DNA from: JBFXAF01 sp050184585
Lineage (GTDB): Bacteria > Pseudomonadota > Alphaproteobacteria > Rhizobiales > Rhizobiaceae
Direction: 5' to 3'
DNA: 64,000 bases
Assembly: GCA_050184585.1 (NCBI GenBank)
Contig: JBFXAF010000004.1
Span: 310,001 to 374,000, forward strand
In this document: positions 25,679-33,964 of the stretch, one piece after another
Layout of the letters: the number at the start of each line of letters is the position of its first letter
Numbering within the stretch: the stretch's first letter is position 1
The notes under the pieces: model-generated
Database searches by the model: none
What the model was told of the DNA's origin: nothing
The model's input: only the letters and a program-made list of their open reading frames with translations
Position numbers and translations under genes: made by a program

Positions 25679-26185
25679 TCAGCCAGGCGACGCCACGACG
25701 ATCTCGGCCGGCAGGCGCTTGACGGCGAGCCCACGCGCCAGCGCCTCGGCATCCATGGCTGACTTTGAGAGGGACAGCGCCTGTCGCCTGCTGATCACCA
25801 GCCCCTCCGCGAGTGCCCGGCGCGACGAGAAAACGCGCGAGAGGAAAGGCGCCCGGTGGGCTCGGGACCTCGAGAACCGGGCAGCCATGGTCTGGCAGGC
25901 AATGTGCGCCGCCACCTCTTCCGACCAGCGTTCGGTGAGACGCGCGCCCGGCTCCAGCAAGAGCAGCCACTCGCTGCGCGCCTCCCGGATTGCCGCCGAG
26001 ATGCCTCCTTGGGCTATGAAGCGACAACCGGCATGGTCCGCTACCCGATGCGTCTGGTCGATCGAGCCGCGGTCGCAGACGATCACCTCGCGTACCGTGC
26101 CGTCGACGGCGCTCGGCACCAGCGACGCCAGCGTGCGTGCTAGGCTCTCCTCGCTGTTGCGGGTCTCGATGATGACGCTCAGCAT
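25679..26185 (-). CDS. Glycosyltransferase family 2-like protein
   Basis: This 168-residue protein starts MLSVIIETRNSEESLARTLA, the first beta strand of the GT-A (family 2) fold, and continues with VREVIVCDRGSIDQTHRVAD, which matches the usual DDGS-type nucleotide-sugar loop, though with DRGS. It is shorter than typical GT2 enzymes (over 220) and has no clear downstream catalytic motif, so it may be a minimal or non-catalytic member. It is divergent from the radical SAM gene; the LexA-type box between them lies 60 bp before this start and could affect both. Confidence 0.7.
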   Translation of the reverse strand: MLSVIIETRNSEESLARTLASLVPSAVDGTVREVIVCDRGSIDQTHRVADHAGCRFIAQGGISAAIREARSEWLLLLEPGARLTERWSEEVAAHIACQTMAARFSRSRAHRAPFLSRVFSSRRALAEGLVISRRQALSLSKSAMDAEALARGLAVKRLPAEIVVASPG

Positions 26186-26244
26186 CGCCAGCCGAATAGC
26201 GGAAAGCGCCAGTCGACGCCAGATGTTGCGGCGCACACACGATT

Positions 26245-26259
26245 GTTCTTGCTTTGTTC
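26245..26259. promoter_or_regulatory. LexA (SOS) box candidate, alphaproteobacterial type
   Basis: The 15-nt string GTTCTTGCTTTGTTC is an exact match to the alphaproteobacterial LexA consensus GTTC-N7-GTTC. It lies in the divergent intergenic region, about 60 bp from the glycosyltransferase start and 75 bp from the radical SAM start. It overlaps a plausible -35 element (TTGCTT) with TAGGAAT suitably spaced as -10 for the plus strand, the right geometry for repression. Confidence 0.65.
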
Positions 26260-26333
26260 TATCCAGTTGAATAGGAATCTTTTCATCGAAACCGTCCGAT
26301 TCGGACTGGTCAGGGAACTTCGGAGTCAGCGTC

Positions 26334-27515
26334 ATGGAAGCGTTGCGGCGCGCCAGGGTGGAACCCATCGCACGCGCGGATGTTGCCGCCTTCAGGAAAG
26401 GCGGTTCCGCGGCTATGGCCAATGCGATGATCGACGAAAGCGGCGTTCGGGTGCATGGCGAGCGGCGGCGCGGCCGCTCCGCCGGGATCAATCCTACAGG
26501 CCGGTTCGAACCTGTCACACGCCATGTCTTCGACGATGGCTGGGAATCGCTTGAGGAACTGCCTCCCTTCAAGACCGAGGTTCAGGTCGATAAACCCCGA
26601 GTCATCATTACCCGCAACCAGTCACCCGACATCTCCTTCGACCGCTCGATCAACCCGTATCGTGGCTGCGAGCATGGTTGCGTGTATTGCTTCGCGCGGC
26701 CGACCCACGCCTATATGGGTCTGTCGCCAGGCCTCGACTTCGAGTCGAGGCTGTTCGCCAAGCCCGAGGCGGCGAAGCTCCTCGACCGGGAGCTTTCGAG
26801 GCCGGACTACGAGCCGCGCACGATCGCCATCGGCACCAACACCGACCCCTATCAGCCTATCGAGAAGCAATATCGGATCATGCGAGAAATCCTCGAGGTG
26901 CTCGAGGCGCGCAACCATCCGGTCGGCGTCGTGACGAAATCGGCGCTCGTGACGCGCGACATAGACATCCTGTCGCGCATGGCAGAGAGGGGGCTCGCCA
27001 AGGTCGCGTTGTCGCTGACCACGCTCGACCGCACGTTGGCGCGCACGATGGAGCCTCGCGCCGCGACGCCGACGAAGCGTCTGGAGGCCATGCGCGTGTT
27101 GAGCGCGGCCGGCATACCGGTCTCGGTGATGGTCGCACCGATCGTGCCCGGTCTGACGGATGCCGAGATCGAGCGTATCCTCGATGCCGCCAAGGCTGCC
27201 GGCGCGCGGGACGCGGGCTACGTCATCCTGAGGCTGCCGCTGGAGGTCAGTCCGATCTTCAAGGACTGGCTGTTGCGCCATTACCCGGACCGCTACCGGC
27301 ACGTGATGTCGCTGGTGCGCTCCATGCGCGACGGCAAGGACTACGATTCGGAGTGGGGGAAGCGCATGCGTGGCGGTGGACCCTATGCATGGCAGATCGG
27401 CCGCCGCTTCGAGATCGCTGCCCGCCGCCTCGGCCTCAACGCCGAGCGGACGCGCCTGAGAACCGATCTGTTCGTCGCGCCGAAAGCCGCGGAGAAGCAG
27501 CTCGTCCTGATCTGA
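26334..27515 (+). CDS. PA0069-family radical SAM protein (SplB/COG1533-like)
   Basis: This is a 393-residue radical SAM protein. The [4Fe-4S]-binding motif is CEHGCVYCFAR (Cys-x3-Cys-x2-Cys, preceded by RSINPYRG) at about residue 116, and PHRT-like regions TIAIGTNTDPYQPIE and KVALSLTTLD follow. These are typical of the COG1533 group named after spore photoproduct lyase, although most members have no proven reaction. The C-terminal YDSEWGKRMRGGGPYA is also family-typical. ATG 26334 has GGAG about 9 nt upstream; ATG 26415 is a shorter alternative. An SOS-type LexA box lies 75 bp upstream, which supports a role in DNA damage or nucleotide repair, as inference. Confidence 0.9.
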   Translation: MEALRRARVEPIARADVAAFRKGGSAAMANAMIDESGVRVHGERRRGRSAGINPTGRFEPVTRHVFDDGWESLEELPPFKTEVQVDKPRVIITRNQSPDISFDRSINPYRGCEHGCVYCFARPTHAYMGLSPGLDFESRLFAKPEAAKLLDRELSRPDYEPRTIAIGTNTDPYQPIEKQYRIMREILEVLEARNHPVGVVTKSALVTRDIDILSRMAERGLAKVALSLTTLDRTLARTMEPRAATPTKRLEAMRVLSAAGIPVSVMVAPIVPGLTDAEIERILDAAKAAGARDAGYVILRLPLEVSPIFKDWLLRHYPDRYRHVMSLVRSMRDGKDYDSEWGKRMRGGGPYAWQIGRRFEIAARRLGLNAERTRLRTDLFVAPKAAEKQLVLI

Positions 27516-27593
27516 CTTCCGGCGTCGCGCGGTTTGCACCGCGGGACGCACCAGAACTCCCGTCCGGCCTGTTTCCCCGACCCGCCGACGGAG

Positions 27594-27625
27594 CCTCCCG
27601 ACCGCCGCCCCAATCGGTCGGGAGG
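27594..27625. terminator. Hairpin downstream of the radical SAM gene
   Basis: A perfect 11-bp inverted repeat (CCTCCCGACCG and CGGTCGGGAGG) with a 10-nt loop lies between the radical SAM stop (27515) and the rnhB start (27667). It is probably a factor-independent-like terminator of the upstream gene, though the following sequence is not T-rich. Confidence 0.5.
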
Positions 27626-27666
27626 ACTTGCGGAGAATCGGAGGCGATGCCAGCCTTGCCGCCATC

Positions 27667-28365
27667 ATGGCTCGCGCGCGCTCCGATTCTCCGCCCCTCT
27701 TCGAATGGGTGGAAAAGCCCGATTTCTCGATCGAACGGAAGGCCATAGCCGCCGGGCAGTGGCCGGTAGTCGGCCTGGACGAGGCCGGCCGGGGACCGCT
27801 CGCCGGTCCCGTGGTCGCCGCCGCGGTGATCCTCGACCCGAAGCGCATCCCTAGGGGGCTCGACGATTCGAAACGGCTGACAGCCAACGAGCGCGCCGGC
27901 CTGTTCCACCTCGTCCTGAAGAACGCCGCGGCGGTCAGTTTCGCATCCGTGTCGGCCGAGGGCATCGACCGAATCAACATCCTCAGGGCAAGCCTCGAAG
28001 CGATGCGGAGAGCCGTGGCGGCGCTGCCCGTCAGCCCGTTGCTGGCGCTTGCCGACGGCCGCGACGTGCCGCCGGGTCTGCCCTGCGAAGGCCGCGCCGT
28101 GGTGCGCGGCGACCAGCGCTCACAATCGATCGCGGCCGCGTCGATCGTCGCCAAGGTCATCCGCGACCGTATGATGCAGCGCTGCGGCCATGCCGACCCG
28201 CGCTACGGGTTCGAACAGCATATGGGCTACGCGACCGCGCGCCACCGCGAGGCGATCGAAAGCCACGGGCCGCGCATGCGGCTCCACCGCATCTCGTTTG
28301 CACCGTTTCGCCTGGAGGTGACGGTCGAGGCGGATGCTGTCGCCGCGGCGGAAACACTGGTCTGA
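27667..28365 (+). CDS. rnhB: Ribonuclease HII
   Basis: RNase HII cuts the RNA strand of RNA-DNA hybrids and removes misincorporated ribonucleotides. The protein (232 residues from ATG 27667) has the catalytic Asp-Glu in GLDEAGRGPLAGPV, a further Asp in LALADGRD and the RGDQRSQSIAAASIVAKV segment with its conserved Ser/Asp-containing motif. An in-frame upstream start (27628) overlaps the preceding hairpin region and is less likely. It converges on the F0 ATP synthase operon, with a 7-bp-stem hairpin between. Confidence 0.95.
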   Translation: MARARSDSPPLFEWVEKPDFSIERKAIAAGQWPVVGLDEAGRGPLAGPVVAAAVILDPKRIPRGLDDSKRLTANERAGLFHLVLKNAAAVSFASVSAEGIDRINILRASLEAMRRAVAALPVSPLLALADGRDVPPGLPCEGRAVVRGDQRSQSIAAASIVAKVIRDRMMQRCGHADPRYGFEQHMGYATARHREAIESHGPRMRLHRISFAPFRLEVTVEADAVAAAETLV

Positions 28366-28373
28366 AACGAGAC

Positions 28374-28391
28374 GGGGCGCCAACGCGCCCC
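28374..28391. terminator. Bidirectional hairpin between rnhB and atpF
   Basis: A perfect 7-bp GC stem (GGGGCGC and GCGCCCC) with a 4-nt loop lies in the 54-bp gap where rnhB and atpF converge. It could terminate both transcripts; no T-run is present on either side. Confidence 0.45.
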
Positions 28392-28419
28392 GCACGGGAA
28401 ACGGCCCTGCCGGGCGCCG

Positions 28420-28899
28420 TCAGTTCAGATTCGCCTTCACGTCCTGGACGGAGGCTGAGAACAGGGCCGCGTCGGACTTGGCGTCGACGGTGTCGCCAAT
28501 GATCTTGCGCGCCGCCTCGACCGCGATCTCGACGGCGTTTGCGCGCACCTCGTTGACCGCCTCGCGTTCAGCCTGAGCGATTTTCTGTTCGGCCAGAGCG
28601 GCGCGGCGCGCCACATACTCTTCGGTGCGGGCGTGGGCCTCCTCGACCAGCTGCGACGCCTCGCGACGTGCAGCCGCCAGGATGTCGGCCGCGTCTTTCT
28701 CGGCTTCCTTGCGCTTGCGCTGGTACTCCGCCAGCAGCTGCTGGGCTTCCTCGCGAAGACGCCGCGCTTCCTCGAGTTCAGCGCGAATCCGGTCGGCGCG
28801 TCCGTCGAGAGACGCTCCGATGGTCGCCGGCACCTTCAGGTAGACGATGATGGCGATGAAAATGACGAGGGCGATGAATGCCCAGAATGTGGCGTCCAT
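28420..28899 (-). CDS. atpF: ATP synthase F0 subunit b
   Basis: Subunit b forms half of the peripheral stalk that holds F1 against the rotating c-ring. The 159-residue protein has one N-terminal transmembrane helix (FWAFIALVIFIAIIVYL) followed by a long charged coiled coil rich in Ala, Glu, Lys and Arg. It is the last gene of atpI-atpB-atpE-atpF'-atpF, lying 9 nt after b'. Having two different b-type subunits is the alphaproteobacterial and phototroph arrangement. The F1 genes are not in this window. Confidence 0.93.
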   Translation of the reverse strand: MDATFWAFIALVIFIAIIVYLKVPATIGASLDGRADRIRAELEEARRLREEAQQLLAEYQRKRKEAEKDAADILAAARREASQLVEEAHARTEEYVARRAALAEQKIAQAEREAVNEVRANAVEIAVEAARKIIGDTVDAKSDAALFSASVQDVKANLN

Positions 28900-28908
28900 C
28901 GATGCCTC

Positions 28909-29481
28909 CTATTTCCGCGCCGCCGCAACCGCGGCCGCGACCGCGACCTTGTCCGCCTTGCCGCCGACAAGTTCCTGAATGATCGCGGCGGCGGTCTGCT
29001 CGGCGATCGAGCCGACTTCCTTCATGGCCGCGGTCTTGATCCCGGCGATGCGACGCTCGGCGGCGGCAAGTTTTTCCTCGAGTTCCGCCTCCACGACCTT
29101 TCGCTTTGCCTCGGCTTCGAACTTGGCGTCGTCGCGGGCCGACTGGGCGATGCCGCCCGCCTTGGTGCGAGCCTCCGCGAGGTCACGCTCGTAGGCCACG
29201 ATCGCGGCGTCGGCCTCTTCCTTCATCCGCGCCGCCTGGTCGAGGTCCTGGGCGATGCGGTCGCGCCGCACTTCGAGGATCGAGCCGATGCGGGGCAGCA
29301 CGACCTTCTTCAGGAAGAGGTAGAACAGCCCGAACGTGATCGCGAGCCAGAGCAGTTGCGACGGGAAGGTCGCACTGTCGAAGGGCGGGAACGAGGGACG
29401 TCCACCCTCGCCACCTTGCTCGGTGTGGGCGCCGCCTTCCGCCGCCGGTTCCTCGGCCGCATATCCCTGTGTCACGAACAT
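28909..29481 (-). CDS. atpF2: ATP synthase F0 subunit b'
   Basis: This is the second, divergent peripheral-stalk subunit (b'), which pairs with b as a heterodimer. Its 190 residues begin with an unusual N-terminal stretch before the membrane helix (MFVTQGYAAEEPAAEGG, Gly/Glu-rich, about 40 residues). The transmembrane segment SQLLWLAITFGLFYLFLKKV and a charged coiled coil follow. The N-terminal extension is usual in rhizobial b'. It lies 60 nt after atpE and 9 nt before atpF on the same strand. The naming differs among databases (atpG is also used). Confidence 0.92.
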   Translation of the reverse strand: MFVTQGYAAEEPAAEGGAHTEQGGEGGRPSFPPFDSATFPSQLLWLAITFGLFYLFLKKVVLPRIGSILEVRRDRIAQDLDQAARMKEEADAAIVAYERDLAEARTKAGGIAQSARDDAKFEAEAKRKVVEAELEEKLAAAERRIAGIKTAAMKEVGSIAEQTAAAIIQELVGGKADKVAVAAAVAAARK

Positions 29482-29541
29482 CGTCTTCCCCTGTCAGCCG
29501 TTCCGGCCGCACATATCGCGGCCGGGGCAAGCACGTCGCCG

Positions 29542-29766
29542 TTAAGCGAAGAGCAGCAGCAGCGCGACGAGCAGCGAGAAGATGCCGAGCGCCTCGGTCA
29601 CGGCGAAGCCGAAGATCAGGCGGCCGAACTGGCCGTCCGCGGCCGATGGGTTGCGCAGGGCGCCGGCGAGGTAGTTGCCGAAAATGGTGCCCACGCCGAT
29701 ACCGGCGCCGCCCATGCCGAGGCAGGCGATGCCCGCACCGATTGCCCTTGCTGCTTCTGCTTCCAT
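29542..29766 (-). CDS. atpE: ATP synthase F0 subunit c
   Basis: Subunit c forms the rotating membrane ring that carries protons. The 74-residue protein is a two-helix hairpin: an N-terminal helix with a Gly-rich repeat (ACLGMGGAGIGVGTIFG), a short polar loop with RNPSA, and a C-terminal helix with the proton-binding Glu in GFAVTEALGIFSLL. Glu in place of Asp is normal outside E. coli. It lies between atpB and the b' gene. Confidence 0.96.
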   Translation of the reverse strand: MEAEAARAIGAGIACLGMGGAGIGVGTIFGNYLAGALRNPSAADGQFGRLIFGFAVTEALGIFSLLVALLLLFA

Positions 29767-29814
29767 GGTAATTCTCCTTGTGGATCCCGAATGAATGGAC
29801 TGTCGTCTCGCGGC

Positions 29815-30564
29815 CTAATGGCCGGGGTGGATGGCGTCGTTCAAATACATGCAGGTTAGAACCGCGAAGACGTACGCCTGCAGGAAAGCGACCAGGAACT
29901 CGAGCGCCGTGATCGCCACGGCCATGGCCAGCGGCAGTATGGCGCCGGCGATGCCGATCGCCCCGAAGGCGCTCAGCGAGGTGACGAAGCCGGCGAATAC
30001 CTTCAGCGTGATGTGGCCGGCCAGCATGTTGGCGAAGAGGCGGACCGACAGGCTGATCGGTCGTGACAGGAACGAGATCACCTCGATCAGAGCCACCAAG
30101 GGAATGAGATAGATCGGCACGCCATGCGGCACGAACAGCTTGAAGAAGCCGAGGCCGTTCTTCATCAGCCCGTAGACGATGACGGTGCCGATGACGAGGA
30201 GCGCCAGCGCGAAGGTGACGATGATGTGGCTGGTCACGGTGAAGAAATAGGGAAACATCCCGAGAAGGTTCGCGACCAGCACGAACATGAAGAGCGAGAA
30301 GACCATCGGGAAGAACTTCATGCCCTGTGAGCCGGCGGCGTCGCGCAGCATCCCGGCGACGAACTCATAGGACATCTCCGAAACCGATTGGAGACGGCTC
30401 GGGATCAGACCGCGGCTCGAGGTGGTCAGATAGAGGAAGGCGCTCGCCGAAACGACGGTCGCCACCATGAAGGCCGAGGAATTGGTGAACGAAAAGTCGA
30501 GGCCGCCGATCTCGATCGGAATCCATTTGGCGATGTGGAACTGATGGATTGGATCGTTCGCCAC
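29815..30564 (-). CDS. atpB: ATP synthase F0 subunit a
   Basis: Subunit a is the stator channel that passes protons to the c-ring. The 249-residue polytopic protein begins at GTG 30564 (VANDPIHQFHIAKWIPIEIG), chosen because this is the family N-terminus; the longer frame upstream is Arg-rich and not credible. The essential Arg is seen in SLSVRLFANMLAGH, with the later EFLVAFLQAYVFAVLTCMYLN helix. A GAGAGGG lies upstream as a plausible ribosome-binding site. It is preceded by atpI. Confidence 0.96.
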   Translation of the reverse strand: MANDPIHQFHIAKWIPIEIGGLDFSFTNSSAFMVATVVSASAFLYLTTSSRGLIPSRLQSVSEMSYEFVAGMLRDAAGSQGMKFFPMVFSLFMFVLVANLLGMFPYFFTVTSHIIVTFALALLVIGTVIVYGLMKNGLGFFKLFVPHGVPIYLIPLVALIEVISFLSRPISLSVRLFANMLAGHITLKVFAGFVTSLSAFGAIGIAGAILPLAMAVAITALEFLVAFLQAYVFAVLTCMYLNDAIHPGH

Positions 30565-30598
30565 CTGGCACCCTCTCGCCTGTCTTGCCCGCCGGGCC

Positions 30599-31006
30599 TT
30601 ATGTCTTGTCCGTCCGGTCCGGGGTCTCCGGCGGACGTATCCCCGCGCCGGACACCGCGCCAACCGAACGCAGCACGTTCAATACGCCGGCCGCGAAACC
30701 CAGAAGCAGGAACAGGATCAGGCCCCACGGCGACGTTCCCGCGAAGCGATCGACGATCCAGCCGATGCCTACGCCCACCGCGATTCCAGCCACGAACTCG
30801 CTGGATAGCTTCAGCGCCTGCCCGTATCCGGACGCCCCACCGTTGCCGGTGACTTCTTTCCCTTGCTGCCGGTCAGGCAGCCTGGTCGCGAGCGTCGCTC
30901 CCAGCTGTTTGCGGCGGCGTTCCAGGTCCTCGTCGCTGGCGTCGCTCCCCGTCGAACCCCCGGGTCCGGAACTTCCGGATCGGTTCGGCCGCGTCGGCTT
31001 GGCCAT
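30599..31006 (-). CDS. atpI: AtpI, ATP synthase-associated protein
   Basis: AtpI is a small membrane protein encoded at the head of F0 operons and thought to help assemble the c-ring or supply magnesium. The 135-residue protein (from ATG 31006; an in-frame start at 31030 is less likely) has a long hydrophilic N-terminal part, then two transmembrane helices (EFVAGIAVGVGIGWIVDR and PWGLILFLLLGFAAGVLNVL), matching the AtpI/F0-iota fold. It is the first gene of the operon, so the promoter should lie in 31007-31198, a 192-bp gap with an AT-richer stretch near 31110-31140. Confidence 0.88.
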   Translation of the reverse strand: MAKPTRPNRSGSSGPGGSTGSDASDEDLERRRKQLGATLATRLPDRQQGKEVTGNGGASGYGQALKLSSEFVAGIAVGVGIGWIVDRFAGTSPWGLILFLLLGFAAGVLNVLRSVGAVSGAGIRPPETPDRTDKT

Positions 31007-31198
31007 CGCAGCCTCCCACCCGGCCGGCAATCGCCGCCCGCTTCAAGTCGCGCGCAACATAGTTAGGGGCCGTTGGCGCGTCAAGCCGCGTTCGCGGTGC
31101 GCCAAGCTAGTATTAAGTGATTATATTTCAATGAGTTATCACAGTGCGACAACTTGCGCCGCGACTGATGGCCCGATGGGCGCCGCGAATCTCCGCCG

Positions 31199-32383
31199 CT
31201 AGCTCCAGCCGCCGCCATAGGTACGGTAGAAGACGTGCAGGCCGATCTTCTTCATCTTCTTCATCGTGTGCGACCAGCGTGGATTGACGTAGGTCGCGTG
31301 GTAGTGGGTCGACGAGCCAACCTCGGGAATGAAGACCTTGCCGGCGGTCACCGCCATGGCGATGTCCTTGGCGACCCGATAGTTGGCCGGGCTGGTGATC
31401 CTGTCCTTCTTGCCGTCGCAGGCGAACGAGAACTGGCAGCGGTTGCGCCAGCCGTCATTCTGATAGACGACGCCGCAGATGGTGTTTGGATAGGTCGGAT
31501 TGCGGACCCGGTTGAGGATGACCTGGGCGACGGCCGCTTGGCCCTTCAGATCCTCGCCGCGCGCCTCGAAATAGATGCCGTTTGCAAGGCAGGCCTGTTC
31601 GGCCGAGCTGAAGACGTGGGCGGGCAGTGGCTGCGCCATCCAGGCGTGGTCGCCCTTGATAAGCGGCGGGATGAAGCGGCCCTTTCCGGCCATCTCGATG
31701 CCGTCATTGAGCAGGCTGGCGAAAGGCGACGCCTCGGCATAGTCCGGCTCGGCCGGCCCATAGGCGGTCGCCAGGATATCGGCCTTGTCGTTGGTCACGA
31801 GGCTCGCCAGGATAGCAGGCACGCCGGGATCGGCCCGCTTTTCGCCGCGCACGTAGAACGCGGTGGCGATCTCTATCTCCTTGCCCTTGATCTCCGGCAC
31901 CACGAACGCCATGCGGAGTTCGCCGTCGAGGCCGGGGCCAGTCAGGAAGCTGGTGCGGTCGAGGACGGAGCCCGCGTTGAAGGCCTTGGGCGGCGCGACG
32001 GGGGTGACCTTCATGACGCGTCCCCGCTTGGCGGAACGCACGACGCGATCTTCGTCGGGAGCGATGTCGGAGGCGTGCTTGGCGCGGAAGGCGACGCTGC
32101 CGACGCCAGGCGCGTCCATCCCCGCGCCGGAAATCGAGCCCGTCGTGTCGGCATCGACGAATGGCATTTCGGCGGCGTGAACCGACCCCGCGACCGAGCG
32201 CTCGACGACCGCATTCCAGCGTGTCGCGGCGGTCTCCGCGCCAGACACCATGCTTGCCATGTCCTGATAGGCTGCGACGGTCGGAAACCCGATCCAGATG
32301 GCGAGGCCGAGAAGCACGGGGGGAAGGAGGGGATGCGTGGAAAACGCGGCGACGGACTGTCGCCTAACTCGAAGACGCTGCAC
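31199..32383 (-). CDS. Cell wall hydrolase, SleB type
   Basis: This is a predicted periplasmic peptidoglycan hydrolase (SleB/CwlJ fold, lytic transglycosylase-like). The start is GTG 32383, because GGAGGGG lies 6-8 nt upstream; the longer in-frame start lacks support. The 394-residue product has an N-terminal membrane anchor (PLLPPVLLGLAIWIGF) and a long linker. The C-terminal catalytic domain begins CLANGIYFEARGEDLKGQAA, whose Glu is the expected catalytic acid, and continues with CQFSFACDGK and STHYHATYVNPRW. It probably acts in wall turnover during growth or division. Confidence 0.88.
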   Translation of the reverse strand: MQRLRVRRQSVAAFSTHPLLPPVLLGLAIWIGFPTVAAYQDMASMVSGAETAATRWNAVVERSVAGSVHAAEMPFVDADTTGSISGAGMDAPGVGSVAFRAKHASDIAPDEDRVVRSAKRGRVMKVTPVAPPKAFNAGSVLDRTSFLTGPGLDGELRMAFVVPEIKGKEIEIATAFYVRGEKRADPGVPAILASLVTNDKADILATAYGPAEPDYAEASPFASLLNDGIEMAGKGRFIPPLIKGDHAWMAQPLPAHVFSSAEQACLANGIYFEARGEDLKGQAAVAQVILNRVRNPTYPNTICGVVYQNDGWRNRCQFSFACDGKKDRITSPANYRVAKDIAMAVTAGKVFIPEVGSSTHYHATYVNPRWSHTMKKMKKIGLHVFYRTYGGGWS

Positions 32384-32541
32384 GGATACCCCTCCAGGCG
32401 CACTCGGAACCAACAAAAAAGACAATGGTCGATTAACCTTGAGGCCGGGTTAACGGCACGGGAGCGGCAGCGTGGTGGCCGAAATCGGGCACCGGCCGCG
32501 GCAGTGCGACGCGGTCAGCGAGCATCAGAGCCTTCCGGCGA

Positions 32542-33957
32542 TCAGGACTTCCGTGTCTTCGGCGCGTAAGGGTTCTCGGATGTGCGCAAGGCCACGCGGA
32601 TCGGCACGCCGGGCATGTCGAAGCTGTCCCGCAGGCTGTTGACGAGGTAGCGCACATAGGATTCGGGCACCGCATCGGGGCGCGAGCACGAGACGACGAA
32701 GCCCGGTGGACGCGTCTTCGCCTGGGTGACGTATTTGATTTTCAGCCGACGCCCCGATACGGCCGGCGGAGGGTGTCGCGCGACAACGCCCTCGAGCCAG
32801 CGGTTCAGCCGGCCGGTGGAGACACGCCGGTTCCAGACCTGGTGCGTCTTGATGATCGCTTCCATGAGGCGGTCGAGGCCACGACCCGTCTCGGCGGAGA
32901 TCGGCACCGCCTGCAGACCGCGCGCCTGCGGCAGGAGGCGGTCGGTCTTCTCGCGCAGGGCCGCCAGCACCGCCTGTGGTCCGTCGATCAGGTCCCATTT
33001 GGAAAATGCCAGCACCAGCGCCCTGCCCTCGCGTAGGATCAGGTCGGCGATCTGCAGATCCTGTTTCTCGAACGGAATCGTCGCGTCGAGCACCACGATG
33101 ACCACCTCGGCGAAGCGGATTGCCCTGAGCCCGTCGGCGACCGACAGCTTCTCGAGCTTCTCCTGCACCTTGGCCTTGCGGCGCATGCCCGCCGTGTCGA
33201 ACAGCTTGATGCGGCGGCCGCGCCACTCCCAGTCGACCGAAATGGAATCACGCGTGATGCCGGCCTCGGGGCCGGTGAGTAGCCTGTCCTCGCCGATCAG
33301 CGCATTGATCAGCGTCGACTTGCCCGCATTGGGGCGTCCGACAACGGCGATCCGGAGCGGCTTGGTATCGTCATAGGCCGGTTCTGCGTCCGGGTCGCCG
33401 ACGTCTTCGCCGACCAGCGGCGGCTCCTCGCCGACCTCGTCCTCGGGTTCCAGCGCACGCTCGTCGCCGAGCGCCGCGACGATGGCGTCGCGCAGGTCGG
33501 CCATGCCCAACCCGTGTTCGGCCGAGACCGGGATGGGCTCGCCCAAACCAACCTCCCAGGCCTCGGCGAGCCCTGCATCTGCTCCCCTTCCCTCGGACTT
33601 GTTGGCCACAAGGACCACCGGCTTGCCGGACCGACGAACGATCTGCGCGAAGGTCTTGTCATCCGGCAACAGGCCGGCGCGCGCGTCCATCAGGAACAGG
33701 ATGACGTCCGCCTCGGCGATGGCGATCTCGGTCTGGGCGCGCATGCGGCCGGCAAGCGTCTCCGGGCCGGCCACCTCGAAACCGGCCGTATCGATGACGT
33801 CGAAGCGGAGATCGAGCAGCTTGGCCTGGTGGACCCGACGATCGCGTGTCACGCCGGGCGTGTCGTCGACCAGAGCGAGCTTGCGCCCGACAAGGCGGTT
33901 GAAGAGGGTCGACTTGCCGACATTCGGCCGGCCGATGATGGCGGCGCGAAATGACAT
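32542..33957 (-). CDS. der: Ribosome-associated GTPase Der (EngA)
   Basis: Der is an essential double-GTPase needed for 50S ribosome maturation. The two G domains are visible: the first P-loop is GRPNVGKSTLFNRL near the N-terminus with DTPGVTRDR and DTAGFE, and the second is GRPNAGKSTLINAL at about residue 209 with DTAGMRRKAKV. The KH-like C-terminal domain starts near KTHQVWNRRV. An acidic linker separates the G domains. The length of 471 residues is normal. Its 3' neighbour upstream on the same strand is a TPR-type membrane protein gene, as in other proteobacteria where YfgM neighbours Der. Confidence 0.97.
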   Translation of the reverse strand: MSFRAAIIGRPNVGKSTLFNRLVGRKLALVDDTPGVTRDRRVHQAKLLDLRFDVIDTAGFEVAGPETLAGRMRAQTEIAIAEADVILFLMDARAGLLPDDKTFAQIVRRSGKPVVLVANKSEGRGADAGLAEAWEVGLGEPIPVSAEHGLGMADLRDAIVAALGDERALEPEDEVGEEPPLVGEDVGDPDAEPAYDDTKPLRIAVVGRPNAGKSTLINALIGEDRLLTGPEAGITRDSISVDWEWRGRRIKLFDTAGMRRKAKVQEKLEKLSVADGLRAIRFAEVVIVVLDATIPFEKQDLQIADLILREGRALVLAFSKWDLIDGPQAVLAALREKTDRLLPQARGLQAVPISAETGRGLDRLMEAIIKTHQVWNRRVSTGRLNRWLEGVVARHPPPAVSGRRLKIKYVTQAKTRPPGFVVSCSRPDAVPESYVRYLVNSLRDSFDMPGVPIRVALRTSENPYAPKTRKS

Positions 33958-33964
33958 CTGGACG

